Part shown: piece after piece, positions 8,773 through 15,856 of the stretch
How the letters are laid out: each line of letters starts with the position of its first letter
Position numbering within the stretch: the stretch's first letter is position 1
Assembly: GCF_900089955.1 (NCBI RefSeq)
Contig: NZ_FLQX01000170.1
Span: forward strand, 1-39,844
Direction of reading: 5' to 3'
From: Candidatus Accumulibacter aalborgensis
GTDB lineage: Bacteria > Pseudomonadota > Gammaproteobacteria > Burkholderiales > Rhodocyclaceae
Length of the DNA: 39,844 nt
Position numbers and translations under genes: made by a program
Notes under the pieces: model-generated
Told to the model about the DNA's origin: nothing
The model's input: only the letters and a program-made list of their open reading frames with translations
The model's database searches: none

Positions 8773-8802
8773 TTGACCATTGGGCAGCAGAAAAACTATA
8801 AT
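8773..8802 (+). promoter_or_regulatory. Sigma-70 promoter of metK
   Basis: TTGACC (8773-8778) and a perfect TATAAT (8797-8802) are separated by 18 bp. Transcription would start near 8809, giving a leader of about 140 nt before the GTG start of metK. The predicted start lies exactly at the first stem of the structured leader, which supports both assignments. Confidence 0.75.
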
Positions 8803-8809
8803 TATCGCT

Positions 8810-8882
8810 CCGCCGAGTTAATCAGGACAACTTGCAGGGCGGGCAGCGCCGCATTCAGCGGCCACTAAATACTGCTAAAGCG
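8810..8882 (+). promoter_or_regulatory. Candidate SAM-II-type riboswitch aptamer in the metK leader
   Basis: Possible pairing and conserved-looking bases fit a SAM-II-like pseudoknot with a long loop. CCGCC (8810-8814) pairs with GGCGG (8838-8842). The loop carries UUAAUC and ends in CUUGCAG. GCAG (8834-8837) can pair with CUGC (8872-8875). The 3' part reads ACUAAAUACUGCUAAAGCG, like the AUAAAU...GCUAAA core of SAM-II. A small hairpin, GCCGC (8848-8852) with GCGGC (8858-8862), would sit in the connecting loop. The gene downstream makes SAM, which fits feedback control. This was matched by eye from memory of the family and has not been tested with a covariance model. Confidence 0.5.
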
Positions 8883-8894
8883 TCGTCTGCTCGT

Positions 8895-8934
8895 ACCCCG
8901 GAGCCGGCAACGCCGCTGTTTCGGGGTTTTTTTT
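8895..8934 (+). terminator. Attenuator-type terminator in front of metK
   Basis: ACCCCG (8895-8900) pairs with CGGGGT (8922-8927), with an inner stem CGGC/GCCG, and eight T follow directly (8927-8934). The terminator ends just before the ribosome binding site GGAG (8935-8938). CAGCGGC at 8856-8862 is fully complementary to GCCGCTG at 8912-8918 inside the hairpin, giving a possible antiterminator. In read-through RNA, GTCTGCTC (8885-8892) can also pair with GAGCAGAC (8936-8943) and cover the ribosome binding site. Confidence 0.7.
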
Positions 8935-8948
8935 GGAGCAGACCCAGC

Positions 8949-10115
8949 GTGAGCAAAGAATTCCTTTTCACTTCGGAATCGGTTTCCGAAGGCCATCCGG
9001 ACAAAGTCGCCGATCAGATTTCGGACGCCATCCTCGACGCCATCATTGCCGACGACCCGCCGGCCCGGGTGGCCTGCGAAACGCTGGTATCGACGGGTCT
9101 GGTCGTCATTTCGGGTGAAATCACCACCAAAGCGCACATCAACTATCGCGAGATCGCGCAGGACGCCGTGCGTCGTATCGGCTACAACGACTCCGAGATC
9201 GGCTTCGACTACAAAAGCTGCGCCATTCTGACAGCAATCAACCGTCAGTCGCCGGATATCGCGCAAGGGGTCAACGAGGGCCAGGGTCTCGACCTCGACC
9301 AGGGCGCCGGCGACCAGGGGCTGATGTTCGGCTATGCCTGCAACGAAACGGCGTCGCTGATGCCGCTGCCGATCCACTACGCACACCGGGTCATGCAACG
9401 CCAGGCCGAGGTTCGCCGCGATGGCCGCCTGCCGTGGCTGCGCCCCGATGCCAAGAGCCAGCTCACCGTCAGATATGCGGACGGCAAACCGGTGTCGATC
9501 GACACGATCGTCGTGTCCACGCAGCACGACCCCGATGTCTCGCACGCCCAGATCTCGGAAGCGGTCATCGAAGAGATCATCAAGCCGGTTCTGCCCAAGG
9601 AACTGCTCACCGCCGCCACGCGCTATCTGGTCAACCCTACCGGCCGCTTCGTGGTCGGTGGCCCGCACGGCGACTGCGGTCTGACCGGTCGCAAGATCAT
9701 CGTGGACACCTACGGCGGCGCGGCCCGGCACGGCGGCGGCGCTTTCTCGGGCAAGGACCCGTCGAAGGTCGACCGCTCGGCCGCCTATGCGGCGCGTTAC
9801 GTGGCCAAGAACATCGTCGCCGCCGGTCTGGCCGAGCGCTGTGAAGTCCAGGTGGCCTACGCCATCGGCGTCGCCAGACCGGTGTCGCTGATGGTCAACA
9901 CCTTCGGCACCGGCAAGGTCAGCGACGAGGTCATCGTCGATCTGATCGGCAGACACTTCGACCTGCGTCCCAAAGGCATCATCCATTCGCTCGATCTGCT
10001 GCGCCCGATCTACCGGAAGACCGCCGCCTACGGCCACTTCGGCCGCGAAGAACCCGAGTTCACCTGGGAAGCGATCGACAAGGCAGCGACGCTGCGCGCT
10101 GAAGCGGGCCTTTAG
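8949..10115 (+). CDS. metK: S-adenosylmethionine synthetase
   Basis: MetK makes S-adenosylmethionine from methionine and ATP in the cytoplasm. From the GTG at 8949 the protein has 388 residues, the normal length, and begins [22 protein letters not shown] in family style. The reading frame is open further upstream, but that part runs through the terminator and leader and is not coding. Signatures include GEITT, the GYACNET-type motif ([17 protein letters not shown]) and the glycine-rich loop [22 protein letters not shown]. The ribosome binding site GGAG is 10 bp upstream. The gene stands alone, with its own promoter, a structured leader and a strong terminator behind it. Confidence 0.97.
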   Translation: MSKEFLFTSESVSEGHPDKVADQISDAILDAIIADDPPARVACETLVSTGLVVISGEITTKAHINYREIAQDAVRRIGYNDSEIGFDYKSCAILTAINRQSPDIAQGVNEGQGLDLDQGAGDQGLMFGYACNETASLMPLPIHYAHRVMQRQAEVRRDGRLPWLRPDAKSQLTVRYADGKPVSIDTIVVSTQHDPDVSHAQISEAVIEEIIKPVLPKELLTAATRYLVNPTGRFVVGGPHGDCGLTGRKIIVDTYGGAARHGGGAFSGKDPSKVDRSAAYAARYVAKNIVAAGLAERCEVQVAYAIGVARPVSLMVNTFGTGKVSDEVIVDLIGRHFDLRPKGIIHSLDLLRPIYRKTAAYGHFGREEPEFTWEAIDKAATLRAEAGL

Positions 10116-10134
10116 GCTCCTCCGACGATCGCTG

Positions 10135-10160
10135 AAAAGGGGCCAGAAGGCCCCTTTTTT
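10135..10160 (+). terminator. Rho-independent terminator of metK
   Basis: AAAAGGGGCC (10135-10144) pairs with GGCCCCTTTT (10149-10158) around the loop AGAA, with six T at 10155-10160. It begins 20 bp after the metK stop. The A-run on the opposite side could give weak termination for the minus-strand operon too. Confidence 0.9.
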
Positions 10161-10163
10161 CAC

Positions 10164-10416
10164 ATCTGTCTCGCTGGCGCCGGTATAGACTGGCTGCTCT
10201 GCATCCCTCGCGCATCAGCCACGAAGCTCCCATGCTCAAGCGAAATGGAAGTTTCCCGACCTCAACGAGATCTGGTCTGGGCTGCCGGATCCGTCGCGCT
10301 GAGTAACACCCGCGGGCTGCCGCTTCAGCAAAAGCTTGAGAACTGCTGGCAGCGGTATTGCGCCACCTGCATGCGGTGCAATGCGCTTCGCTTATTGCAC
10401 CCTACCCGCTTCTCTC
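10164..10416. other. Intergenic region between metK and the DUF4178 operon
   Basis: No gene with coding signs is seen on either strand over about 250 bp. The only structure is the palindrome at 10375-10401, listed separately. Confidence 0.5.
10375..10401. repeat. Palindromic REP-like element
   Basis: GGTGCAAT (10375-10382) and ATTGCACC (10394-10401) form a perfect 8-bp inverted repeat around GCGCTTCGCTT. The loop contains the complement of the GCGAAGCG core found at 273-293. It lies 16 bp past the end of the minus-strand operon. Elements of this look are common between genes in proteobacteria. Confidence 0.5.
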
Positions 10417-10563
10417 CTATTTGTGAGCCCCGCGGCCGGCGGTGCCCGCAACGCGCGCGGTCTGCGCAGCAGCGGTTCGATCGAAGAGACTCCAGCCCTG
10501 GTACTGGGCATGGCTGAAGAGCGCCAGCGCCAGCAAGCCGACGATCCAGTTGGCCTTGATCAT
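10417..10563 (-). CDS. Small 48-residue membrane or exported protein, end of DUF4178 operon
   Basis: A short frame begins at an ATG four bases after the DUF4178 stop and runs 48 codons to TAG. It starts MIKANWIVGLLALALFSHA, a hydrophobic helix or signal peptide of about 15 residues ending in an AXA-like site, and continues with a short Ala/Arg/Gly-rich tail. It matches no family I recognise. The tight spacing, the hydrophobic N-terminus and the lack of other signals here favour a real gene that is easily missed by size cut-offs. A chance frame cannot be excluded. Confidence 0.45.
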   Translation of the reverse strand: MIKANWIVGLLALALFSHAQYQGWSLFDRTAAAQTARVAGTAGRGAHK

Positions 10564-10566
10564 CGC

Positions 10567-12471
10567 TCAGTCTTCCTTGCCGCCGAGATCGCTCTCGTTC
10601 CAGCGCCGCGCTTCGAAGGCATTGCGCCGCCAACGCGAGAGTAGCGGGAAGATGGCCAGAAAGATCAGCAAGAGCACGAAGTTTGACCACGCCGTCGGAT
10701 TGCGCACGACCTCCAGCGTGTCGACCACCGCCGCCGCATTGTCTGTGCCGAGTTCGTACTCGATGACCAGATAGTAGGTACCCGCCGGTATGCCCTTGAA
10801 AACCATCTCGTCTGACGGCGACCCTTCAGACCAGCTCTCGCCCTCGTCCACCCCTTTGTAGTGGCTGATTTCCTGCTCGCCCTGGTAGGACTCGCCGCTG
10901 TCCTTCTCGACCAGCGTGCTGGTCAGCGACAGCCAGTTGTTGCTGACGTCAGTGCTGTGGCGCACCAGCAGGGAACGCGCGCGGCTCTTGAGGACGAACT
11001 CCTGGCTGGTCACCGTCGCCTCGTCGTTCTGCGGTGAAAGTACCAACTGCTGCCTGAGCAACCCTTGTGCAGCGAAGAACAAGGCAAAGGCCAACTGCAC
11101 GACGGTCGCCGCCAGCGCCAGCTTCCAGAACAGGCGGCAGGCATTGGTGTGCGTTGCGGCCAAGGAGTTCGGCTGGTTGGCATAGACGCCGACGCGCTTG
11201 AGCGGTGGCGTCTTGACCACGAAGGCGGCGCCGAGATCAGCCGGCTCCAGATACTCGGCTTGCGACCAGCTTGCTTCCTTTACCGTCACTTCGCGCGACA
11301 GCATCAGCGGCGGGCAGATGTAGTCGTCCACCGCACAGAGCTCACCGACCGCGACTCGCCAGTAGAATTCGCCGACGACATAGGTCACCTCTGCCTTGCC
11401 GCTGTTGAAGCGCTTGAACTCCAGCCCGTCACGCTTGAACTTGGCCTGCCCGCGGCTGACCGCCGGCGGGTTGGCCAGCGTGCGGGCGAAGTTCCAGTGA
11501 CCCTGATCCTCGATCAGCCACGCGAAACCGTCCTGCGCGTTGAACAGCAGGTATTCCGCCCACGGGTAATCGTTACCGTCGGAGGTCATGCTGCGGCGCA
11601 TGAAGCCGATCACCTCCCAGTCGACGCCGTGCAGCGTCCCGCGGCTACCGAGTGGCAGCCACGGGGCTTCGCGTAGCGCCTGGGCAGCCCTGGCCAGCAA
11701 GCTGACGTTCTCATTGCTGACCCCGATGATCGACCCACAGGTGTCGCAGGCCACGCTTTCAATGGCGGCGGAATGAATCTGCAGGGGGGCGGCACAGTGC
11801 GGACAATTGAAGGCGCGCACGCCGACCTGCGGCGCTCCGTCGGCAGCGGGGGCGGAGAGTTCCTTGAGTTTTTCAAGCTTCAGTTCGGCAAAATTCGTCG
11901 GCTGGCCAACGAAGACCAGAGGCGGCGTTTCGCTGTAGTCGATGGTTGCAAAGCGGTCGTTGCTGCGCAGGTCGGCAGTGTTGACGTCGTACCCCGCGGC
12001 GACCCGGAACGGCAATTCGCCCTGTCCGGAGATACAGCGGGCCGTCTCGAGGTCGGTGACCGTAAAGCGGCGCCCGTCGAGAGTGAGCGACATCTCTGGC
12101 GCGAGTGCCTCAAACGCCGGCAAGGGGTCGCTCACCGTCACCTGCGCGCTGACCACATACTCGCCAGCAGCGTCGCCAAGCCATGCGCTACGGCCATTAT
12201 CGAACAGGATGTACCACTCGTTCCAGAAGCCGGCGTCATATTTCATCTGTATGCGGCCAACGATGACGAAGTGGCGACCACCGAAAGTGCCCTCGCTACC
12301 GATCTGCAGCCGCGAACTGTCTTCGAGCAGATCGGCCATCCGTCCAAGGTTCTGCAGGTCCTCGCCGCTGCGCAGCAGCGTACTACGGCAGAACTCGCAG
12401 ACGACGTAGATCGACAGCGCCGAGCGGAAGGCGGCCGGCGCACCACAGGACGGGCAGGTGGCCCTCTTCAC
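10567..12471 (-). CDS. Membrane protein with two zinc ribbons and two DUF4178 domains
   Basis: A 634-residue protein from a GTG start at 12471. It is built of two similar halves. Each half has a four-Cys zinc ribbon (C6/C9/C25/C28 in CPSCGAP...CEFC, and a second FNCPHCAAP...CDTCG near residue 220) followed by a DUF4178-type beta domain ending in a conserved aromatic pattern (EWYILFDNGRSAWL; EYLLFNAQDGFAWL). The C-terminal third has a transmembrane helix near residues 445-470 and another near 600-620, with an outside beta-rich segment between. It follows the SPFH gene by 68 bp. The function of DUF4178 is not established. The operon suggests a membrane-associated complex with the SPFH and DUF350 proteins. 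Confidence 0.8.
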   Translation of the reverse strand: MKRATCPSCGAPAAFRSALSIYVVCEFCRSTLLRSGEDLQNLGRMADLLEDSSRLQIGSEGTFGGRHFVIVGRIQMKYDAGFWNEWYILFDNGRSAWLGDAAGEYVVSAQVTVSDPLPAFEALAPEMSLTLDGRRFTVTDLETARCISGQGELPFRVAAGYDVNTADLRSNDRFATIDYSETPPLVFVGQPTNFAELKLEKLKELSAPAADGAPQVGVRAFNCPHCAAPLQIHSAAIESVACDTCGSIIGVSNENVSLLARAAQALREAPWLPLGSRGTLHGVDWEVIGFMRRSMTSDGNDYPWAEYLLFNAQDGFAWLIEDQGHWNFARTLANPPAVSRGQAKFKRDGLEFKRFNSGKAEVTYVVGEFYWRVAVGELCAVDDYICPPLMLSREVTVKEASWSQAEYLEPADLGAAFVVKTPPLKRVGVYANQPNSLAATHTNACRLFWKLALAATVVQLAFALFFAAQGLLRQQLVLSPQNDEATVTSQEFVLKSRARSLLVRHSTDVSNNWLSLTSTLVEKDSGESYQGEQEISHYKGVDEGESWSEGSPSDEMVFKGIPAGTYYLVIEYELGTDNAAAVVDTLEVVRNPTAWSNFVLLLIFLAIFPLLSRWRRNAFEARRWNESDLGGKED

Positions 12472-12539
12472 GACGAGATTGGCGATGCAGGTGGCGACCG
12501 ATTGGCCAGCGCCGTCGCCGATTCACCGGCCACGCCGAC

Positions 12540-13574
12540 TTAACCCAGTTTGCCCAGCAACTCGGCCTTCTTGGCGTCGAACTCGGCCTGCGACAGGATG
12601 CCTTTGGCCACCAGGCCGTGCAGCTTTTCCAGCGTCGCCACGACCTCGTCGGCGCTGACCGCCGACGCCATCGGCGCAGCCGTCGGTGCCGGCGTCGGAA
12701 CCGTTCCCGCCTGCATGGCCTGCGCCATGGCGGCGGTCATCGTCTGGCCGATGCCGAGGCCGGCGCCCAGGCCGGCGCCGATCCCGGCAATGCCGCCCTC
12801 GTTCTGCGCCGCCAGCGGGATGCTGTTGGCCACCTGGTACTGCGTGTAGCGCCCCAGGTCGCCGATCATGTTCATGCCAATGCGCGAATCGAGAATCTTC
12901 TGCAGTTCCTCGGGCAGCGAAACGTTCTGCACGACGAAACTGTCGAGCGCCAGACCGTAGCGCACGAAGACCGGCTCGAGCTTGCCTTTCAATGCCCGGC
13001 TCAACTCGTCCTGATTGGCAGCCATGTCGATGAATGGCACGCCGGATTCGCCGAACAGGTCGGTCATCGAACTGATCACCAGGTTACGCAACTGCCCATC
13101 GAGGTCGGCGACCGTGTACTGCGCGCGCGTCCCGGAGATCTCGCTGTGGAACTTGCGCGCATCGGTCAGCTTGTACGAGTAGATGCCGAAGGCACGCATG
13201 CGCACCATGCCAAAATCCTTGTCACGGAGGGTGATCGGATTCGGCGTTCCCCACTTGCAGTCGAGCTGCAGACGCGTCGAGAAGAAGTAGACATCGGACT
13301 TGAAAGGCGACTCGAAGAGTTTGTCCCAGTTCTTCAGATAGGTGAGCACCGGCAGTGTCCGCGTGGTCAGCGTGTACAGGCCGGGGCCGAAAACGTCGGC
13401 GATCTGACCCTCGTTCACGAAGACCGCCATCTGCGATTCGCGTACCGTCAGTTGGGCGCCGTACTGGATCTCGAAGTCCTGCATCGGATAGCGCACGGCA
13501 AGAACGCCATCGCCCTCTTCGGTCCATTGAATGACATCGATGAACTGTTTTCTGATGAAGTCCATGAGCGCCAT
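12540..13574 (-). CDS. SPFH/band-7 protein with C-terminal SHOCT domain (YdjI-like)
   Basis: A 344-residue protein. The ATG at 13574 is chosen because AGGAG lies six bases upstream; the ATG two codons earlier touches the ribosome binding site. Residues of about 25-245 form an SPFH-type domain of the virion-core/YdjI group, with the pattern VRESQMAVFVNEGQIADVFGPG. A glycine-rich linker follows (GIGAGLGAGLGIGQT), then an Ala/Pro-rich stretch. The last 35 residues are a SHOCT domain (LEKLHGLVAKGILSQAEFDAKK), a short oligomerisation module. There is no signal peptide or membrane helix. Such proteins probably form cytosolic or membrane-associated assemblies. It sits between DUF350 and DUF4178 genes, a combination that recurs in bacterial genomes. 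Confidence 0.82.
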   Translation of the reverse strand: MALMDFIRKQFIDVIQWTEEGDGVLAVRYPMQDFEIQYGAQLTVRESQMAVFVNEGQIADVFGPGLYTLTTRTLPVLTYLKNWDKLFESPFKSDVYFFSTRLQLDCKWGTPNPITLRDKDFGMVRMRAFGIYSYKLTDARKFHSEISGTRAQYTVADLDGQLRNLVISSMTDLFGESGVPFIDMAANQDELSRALKGKLEPVFVRYGLALDSFVVQNVSLPEELQKILDSRIGMNMIGDLGRYTQYQVANSIPLAAQNEGGIAGIGAGLGAGLGIGQTMTAAMAQAMQAGTVPTPAPTAAPMASAVSADEVVATLEKLHGLVAKGILSQAEFDAKKAELLGKLG

Positions 13575-13597
13575 GATCATCTCCTGAAGTCAAGCTT

Positions 13598-13622
13598 ACT
13601 ATGAAAGTCTCGCGCGAGCGGG
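13598..13622 (-). repeat. Dispersed repeat copy 1, upstream of the SPFH gene
   Basis: In the sense of the downstream gene this reads CGCGCGAGACTTTCATAGTA, matching the core GCGCGACTTTCATCGTCAG with a two-base insertion. It lies about 25 bp before the ATG at 13574. Other copies are at 14091-14108, 15827-15843 and 26024-26046. Confidence 0.45.
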
Positions 13623-13663
13623 CCAGCGCCGTCGGGCAGCGACGGCAAAGAAACGGGGGGCGG

Positions 13664-14068
13664 TCAGTAGGTCATGCAGGCCGCGTTGATCAGGCCGACA
13701 CTGACCGAAATGACGGCCAGCAGGATGGCCGGCGCCGTCTTGTCGGCAGGGATATCCTGATCGAGTTGCGGCAGAACGAAGCGGGTCGCCAGGTAGGTCA
13801 GGATCTGGATGACACCGGCGATCGCCCCCCAGGATGCCAGATCGATCAGCGAATCACTATGCGCGATGACGTTGGCTACCGGCATGGCAAAGCCGATCAA
13901 CGCACCTGACAGGCTGACCGCTGCTGCGCCATTGCCGGCACGGATCAAGGCCATCTCGTGATACGGGGTGACATTGACATAGACCAGCAGGAACAGCGCC
14001 AGCAAGACGATCGCCACGGCGAAATAGGCCAGAAAGGCGGGCAGCGTGGTCAACAGGTGCACGGGCAT
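13664..14068 (-). CDS. DUF350 integral membrane protein (YjfL-like)
   Basis: A 134-residue protein with four hydrophobic helices (starting near residues 10, 48, 78 and 110), the typical size and topology of the DUF350/UPF0719 family. A conserved charged residue group (YHEMALIRAGNGAAAVSLSG) connects helices one and two. The start has a strong ribosome binding site (AGGAGG, six bases upstream). It is 48 bp downstream of coaX and followed at about 90 bp by the SPFH gene on the same strand. DUF350 has no established biochemical activity. Its operon partners point to a membrane-stress or membrane-organisation role, which is inference. Confidence 0.82.
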   Translation of the reverse strand: MPVHLLTTLPAFLAYFAVAIVLLALFLLVYVNVTPYHEMALIRAGNGAAAVSLSGALIGFAMPVANVIAHSDSLIDLASWGAIAGVIQILTYLATRFVLPQLDQDIPADKTAPAILLAVISVSVGLINAACMTY

Positions 14069-14090
14069 CGGGATCCTCCTGTCGGCGAGC

Positions 14091-14108
14091 CTGACGATGA
14101 AAGTCGCG
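14091..14108 (-). repeat. Dispersed repeat copy 2, upstream of the DUF350 gene
   Basis: On the minus strand this reads CGCGACTTTCATCGTCAG, a full match to the core repeat. It fills part of the 48-bp gap between coaX and the DUF350 gene. With its flank (CTGACG...CGTCAG) this copy is also a 6-bp inverted repeat. Confidence 0.5.
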
Positions 14109-14116
14109 TCAGCGGT

Positions 14117-14836
14117 TCATGGGGAGGCTGCAAAGCGTACCAGCCCGTTGAGTATCAGATTGTCCACCAACTGGAACGGGATCTTCAAGTGGGCAGCCAG
14201 GCGCTCGGCAGCGCCGCCGGTCAACAGGCAGCGCGCGCCGGGCTCGGCGGCAATGGCCGAGAACATGCGCTCTATGGCGCCAAGCTGGCCCTGCAGGCAG
14301 CCGCTGACGATGGCATCCATGGTGTTGCGCGGTTCGGCGCAGAAAACACCCTCGGCGAGCGGCAACTGCGCCGTGTTGCGGGCCAGCGCAGCACGCATCA
14401 GGTCGAAACCGGGAAGGATCAGCCCACCGCGAAAGACACCGTTGGCATCGAGCAGGTCCACGGTGGTCGCCGTTCCGGCGCAGACCACCAGGCAGGCGCC
14501 GGCGAACAGCGCGCGCGCGCCGATCAGCGCCGCCCAGCGGTCGGCACCCAGTTGCCCCACACGCTCGTAGGTACTGCGCACGCCGCAAGCCGCGGTGCTG
14601 CCGTGCAAGAACGAGATTCTGGTGTGGCGCTGCGCGAGGAGCGACGATAGGCTCTCGGCGACCTCGCTGCCGGCGACGTTGCAGATCACGACGCCGGCAT
14701 CGGCCGGCCATTCGTCGGCGGCTTCGCCCAACAAGGCGACATCGGCGGTGGCCAGCACGCCGGTGGCCAGCCATCGCGTCCCGTCATGGAGACCCCATTT
14801 GATGCGGCTATTGCCAGCGTCGATGGCGATGATCAT
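14117..14836 (-). CDS. coaX: Type III pantothenate kinase
   Basis: CoaX phosphorylates pantothenate in the first committed step of coenzyme A synthesis and belongs to the acetate-kinase/Hsp70-like fold. The protein has 239 residues. Family motifs are the N-terminal phosphate loop IAIDAGNSRIKWG, the GADRWAALIGA motif and the adenosine-side motif CAGTATTVDLLD, followed by GGLILPG. The ATG overlaps the birA stop by four bases (ATGA), so the two are translationally coupled, as in many betaproteobacteria. Confidence 0.95.
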   Translation of the reverse strand: MIIAIDAGNSRIKWGLHDGTRWLATGVLATADVALLGEAADEWPADAGVVICNVAGSEVAESLSSLLAQRHTRISFLHGSTAACGVRSTYERVGQLGADRWAALIGARALFAGACLVVCAGTATTVDLLDANGVFRGGLILPGFDLMRAALARNTAQLPLAEGVFCAEPRNTMDAIVSGCLQGQLGAIERMFSAIAAEPGARCLLTGGAAERLAAHLKIPFQLVDNLILNGLVRFAASP

Positions 14837-15639
14837 ACGGCTCTCAGCGACACGTCGCCCGAGAAGCAGCGTTCGATCCCGCTGTCGGTACGCAGCAGCA
14901 GTGCGCCGTCGACATCCGCCCCGAGACAGATTCCTTCGCGGTCGACGAGGCCGCCATTGAGCAGGCGCACGTGACGATTCTGCCAGACATGATGCGCCTG
15001 CCAGTCGCTGTGCAGGGCAGCGAAACCGCCGGCGGCAAAACGGTCGAGAACGGCAGCCAGGTCGATCAGCAGTTGCGCCAGCAGTTGATGGCGATCCGGC
15101 ACGGGCGACAGCGCCTGCGCCAGAGCCGCCGGCGGATGAAGCAATTCCTCGGCGCTGGCGGCCGGCAACTGCAGGTTCAGGCCGACGCCAATCACCGCCA
15201 GCATGCCGCGCGGGGCCGCCTCGAGTTCAATCAGGATGCCGCCGAGCTTGCCGCCGTCGAGCAGGATGTCATTCGGCCACTTCAGTCCGACGCCACGCAC
15301 GCCACTGACTTCAAGTGCCCGTGCCACGCCGACGCCCACGGCCAGCGAGAGGCCGGCCAGTTGCGCCACCGAACACTCGAAGCGCCAGAGCAGAGAGAAG
15401 GTCAAACTGCCTTCAGCGGTGGACAGCCAGCTCCGCCCCCGGCGACCCCGGCCGGCCGTCTGGCGGTCGGCGACCAACAGCAAACCCGACGGCGCCGCTT
15501 GTCGGGCGCGTTCGAGCAAGCGGCTACTGGTCGAGTCGCACTCGGGCAGCGCCTCGACCGTGAACCGGTCCCTGAGGGGACCGAGCAGTAACTCCAGTTG
15601 GGCAGCATCGATGCGGCACGTGCCGAGAGAGGGGTCCAT
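14833..15639 (-). CDS. birA: Biotin-[acetyl-CoA-carboxylase] ligase, short form
   Basis: BirA activates biotin to biotinyl-AMP and attaches it to the biotin carrier protein of acetyl-CoA carboxylase. From the ATG at 15639 it has 268 residues; an ATG at 15696 would add 19 mostly acidic residues, and neither has a clear ribosome binding site. The catalytic loop GRGRRGRSW is present, as are KWPNDILLDGGKLGGILIE and a C-terminal SH3-like segment (DREGICLGADVDGALLL). No N-terminal helix-turn-helix is visible, so it is probably a group I ligase without biotin-operon repression. It is the first gene of the minus-strand unit and divergent from the DUF2235-GST gene. Confidence 0.94.
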   Translation of the reverse strand: MDPSLGTCRIDAAQLELLLGPLRDRFTVEALPECDSTSSRLLERARQAAPSGLLLVADRQTAGRGRRGRSWLSTAEGSLTFSLLWRFECSVAQLAGLSLAVGVGVARALEVSGVRGVGLKWPNDILLDGGKLGGILIELEAAPRGMLAVIGVGLNLQLPAASAEELLHPPAALAQALSPVPDRHQLLAQLLIDLAAVLDRFAAGGFAALHSDWQAHHVWQNRHVRLLNGGLVDREGICLGADVDGALLLRTDSGIERCFSGDVSLRAV

Positions 15640-15826
15640 GGTTTCGTCATCAAGATCAACGTCGTCATTATCGCCGATTATCGCGGCGAGGAGCATTGAC
15701 CCGTGCCGTCAGACATTGACCGCGGGTTGCGCCGACAAAAAGCGGCGACAAGCGGAGTATGCTTGCGGATTCGGGTCCGCTGCGCGCCTGTATCGACCTT
15801 TTCACGAGCATCGGGCGGCAACGCTT

Positions 15827-15843
15827 GCGCGACTTTCATGGTA
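15827..15843 (+). repeat. Dispersed repeat copy 3, upstream of the DUF2235-GST gene
   Basis: GCGCGACTTTCATGGTA matches the core repeat except for the G in place of C after CAT. It ends 13 bp before the ATG at 15857, next to the GAGGAG ribosome binding site. Confidence 0.45.
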
Positions 15844-15856
15844 ACGAGGAGAAACG

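Noticed and set aside
8832-8948. Upstream ATG for metK at 8832
   Set aside because: It would translate the aptamer and terminator hairpin; the family N-terminus begins at the GTG 8949 behind a ribosome binding site.
8865-10163. Long open frame (432 codons) antisense to metK
   Set aside because: It mirrors metK codon structure in GC-rich DNA and shows no domain or ribosome binding site.
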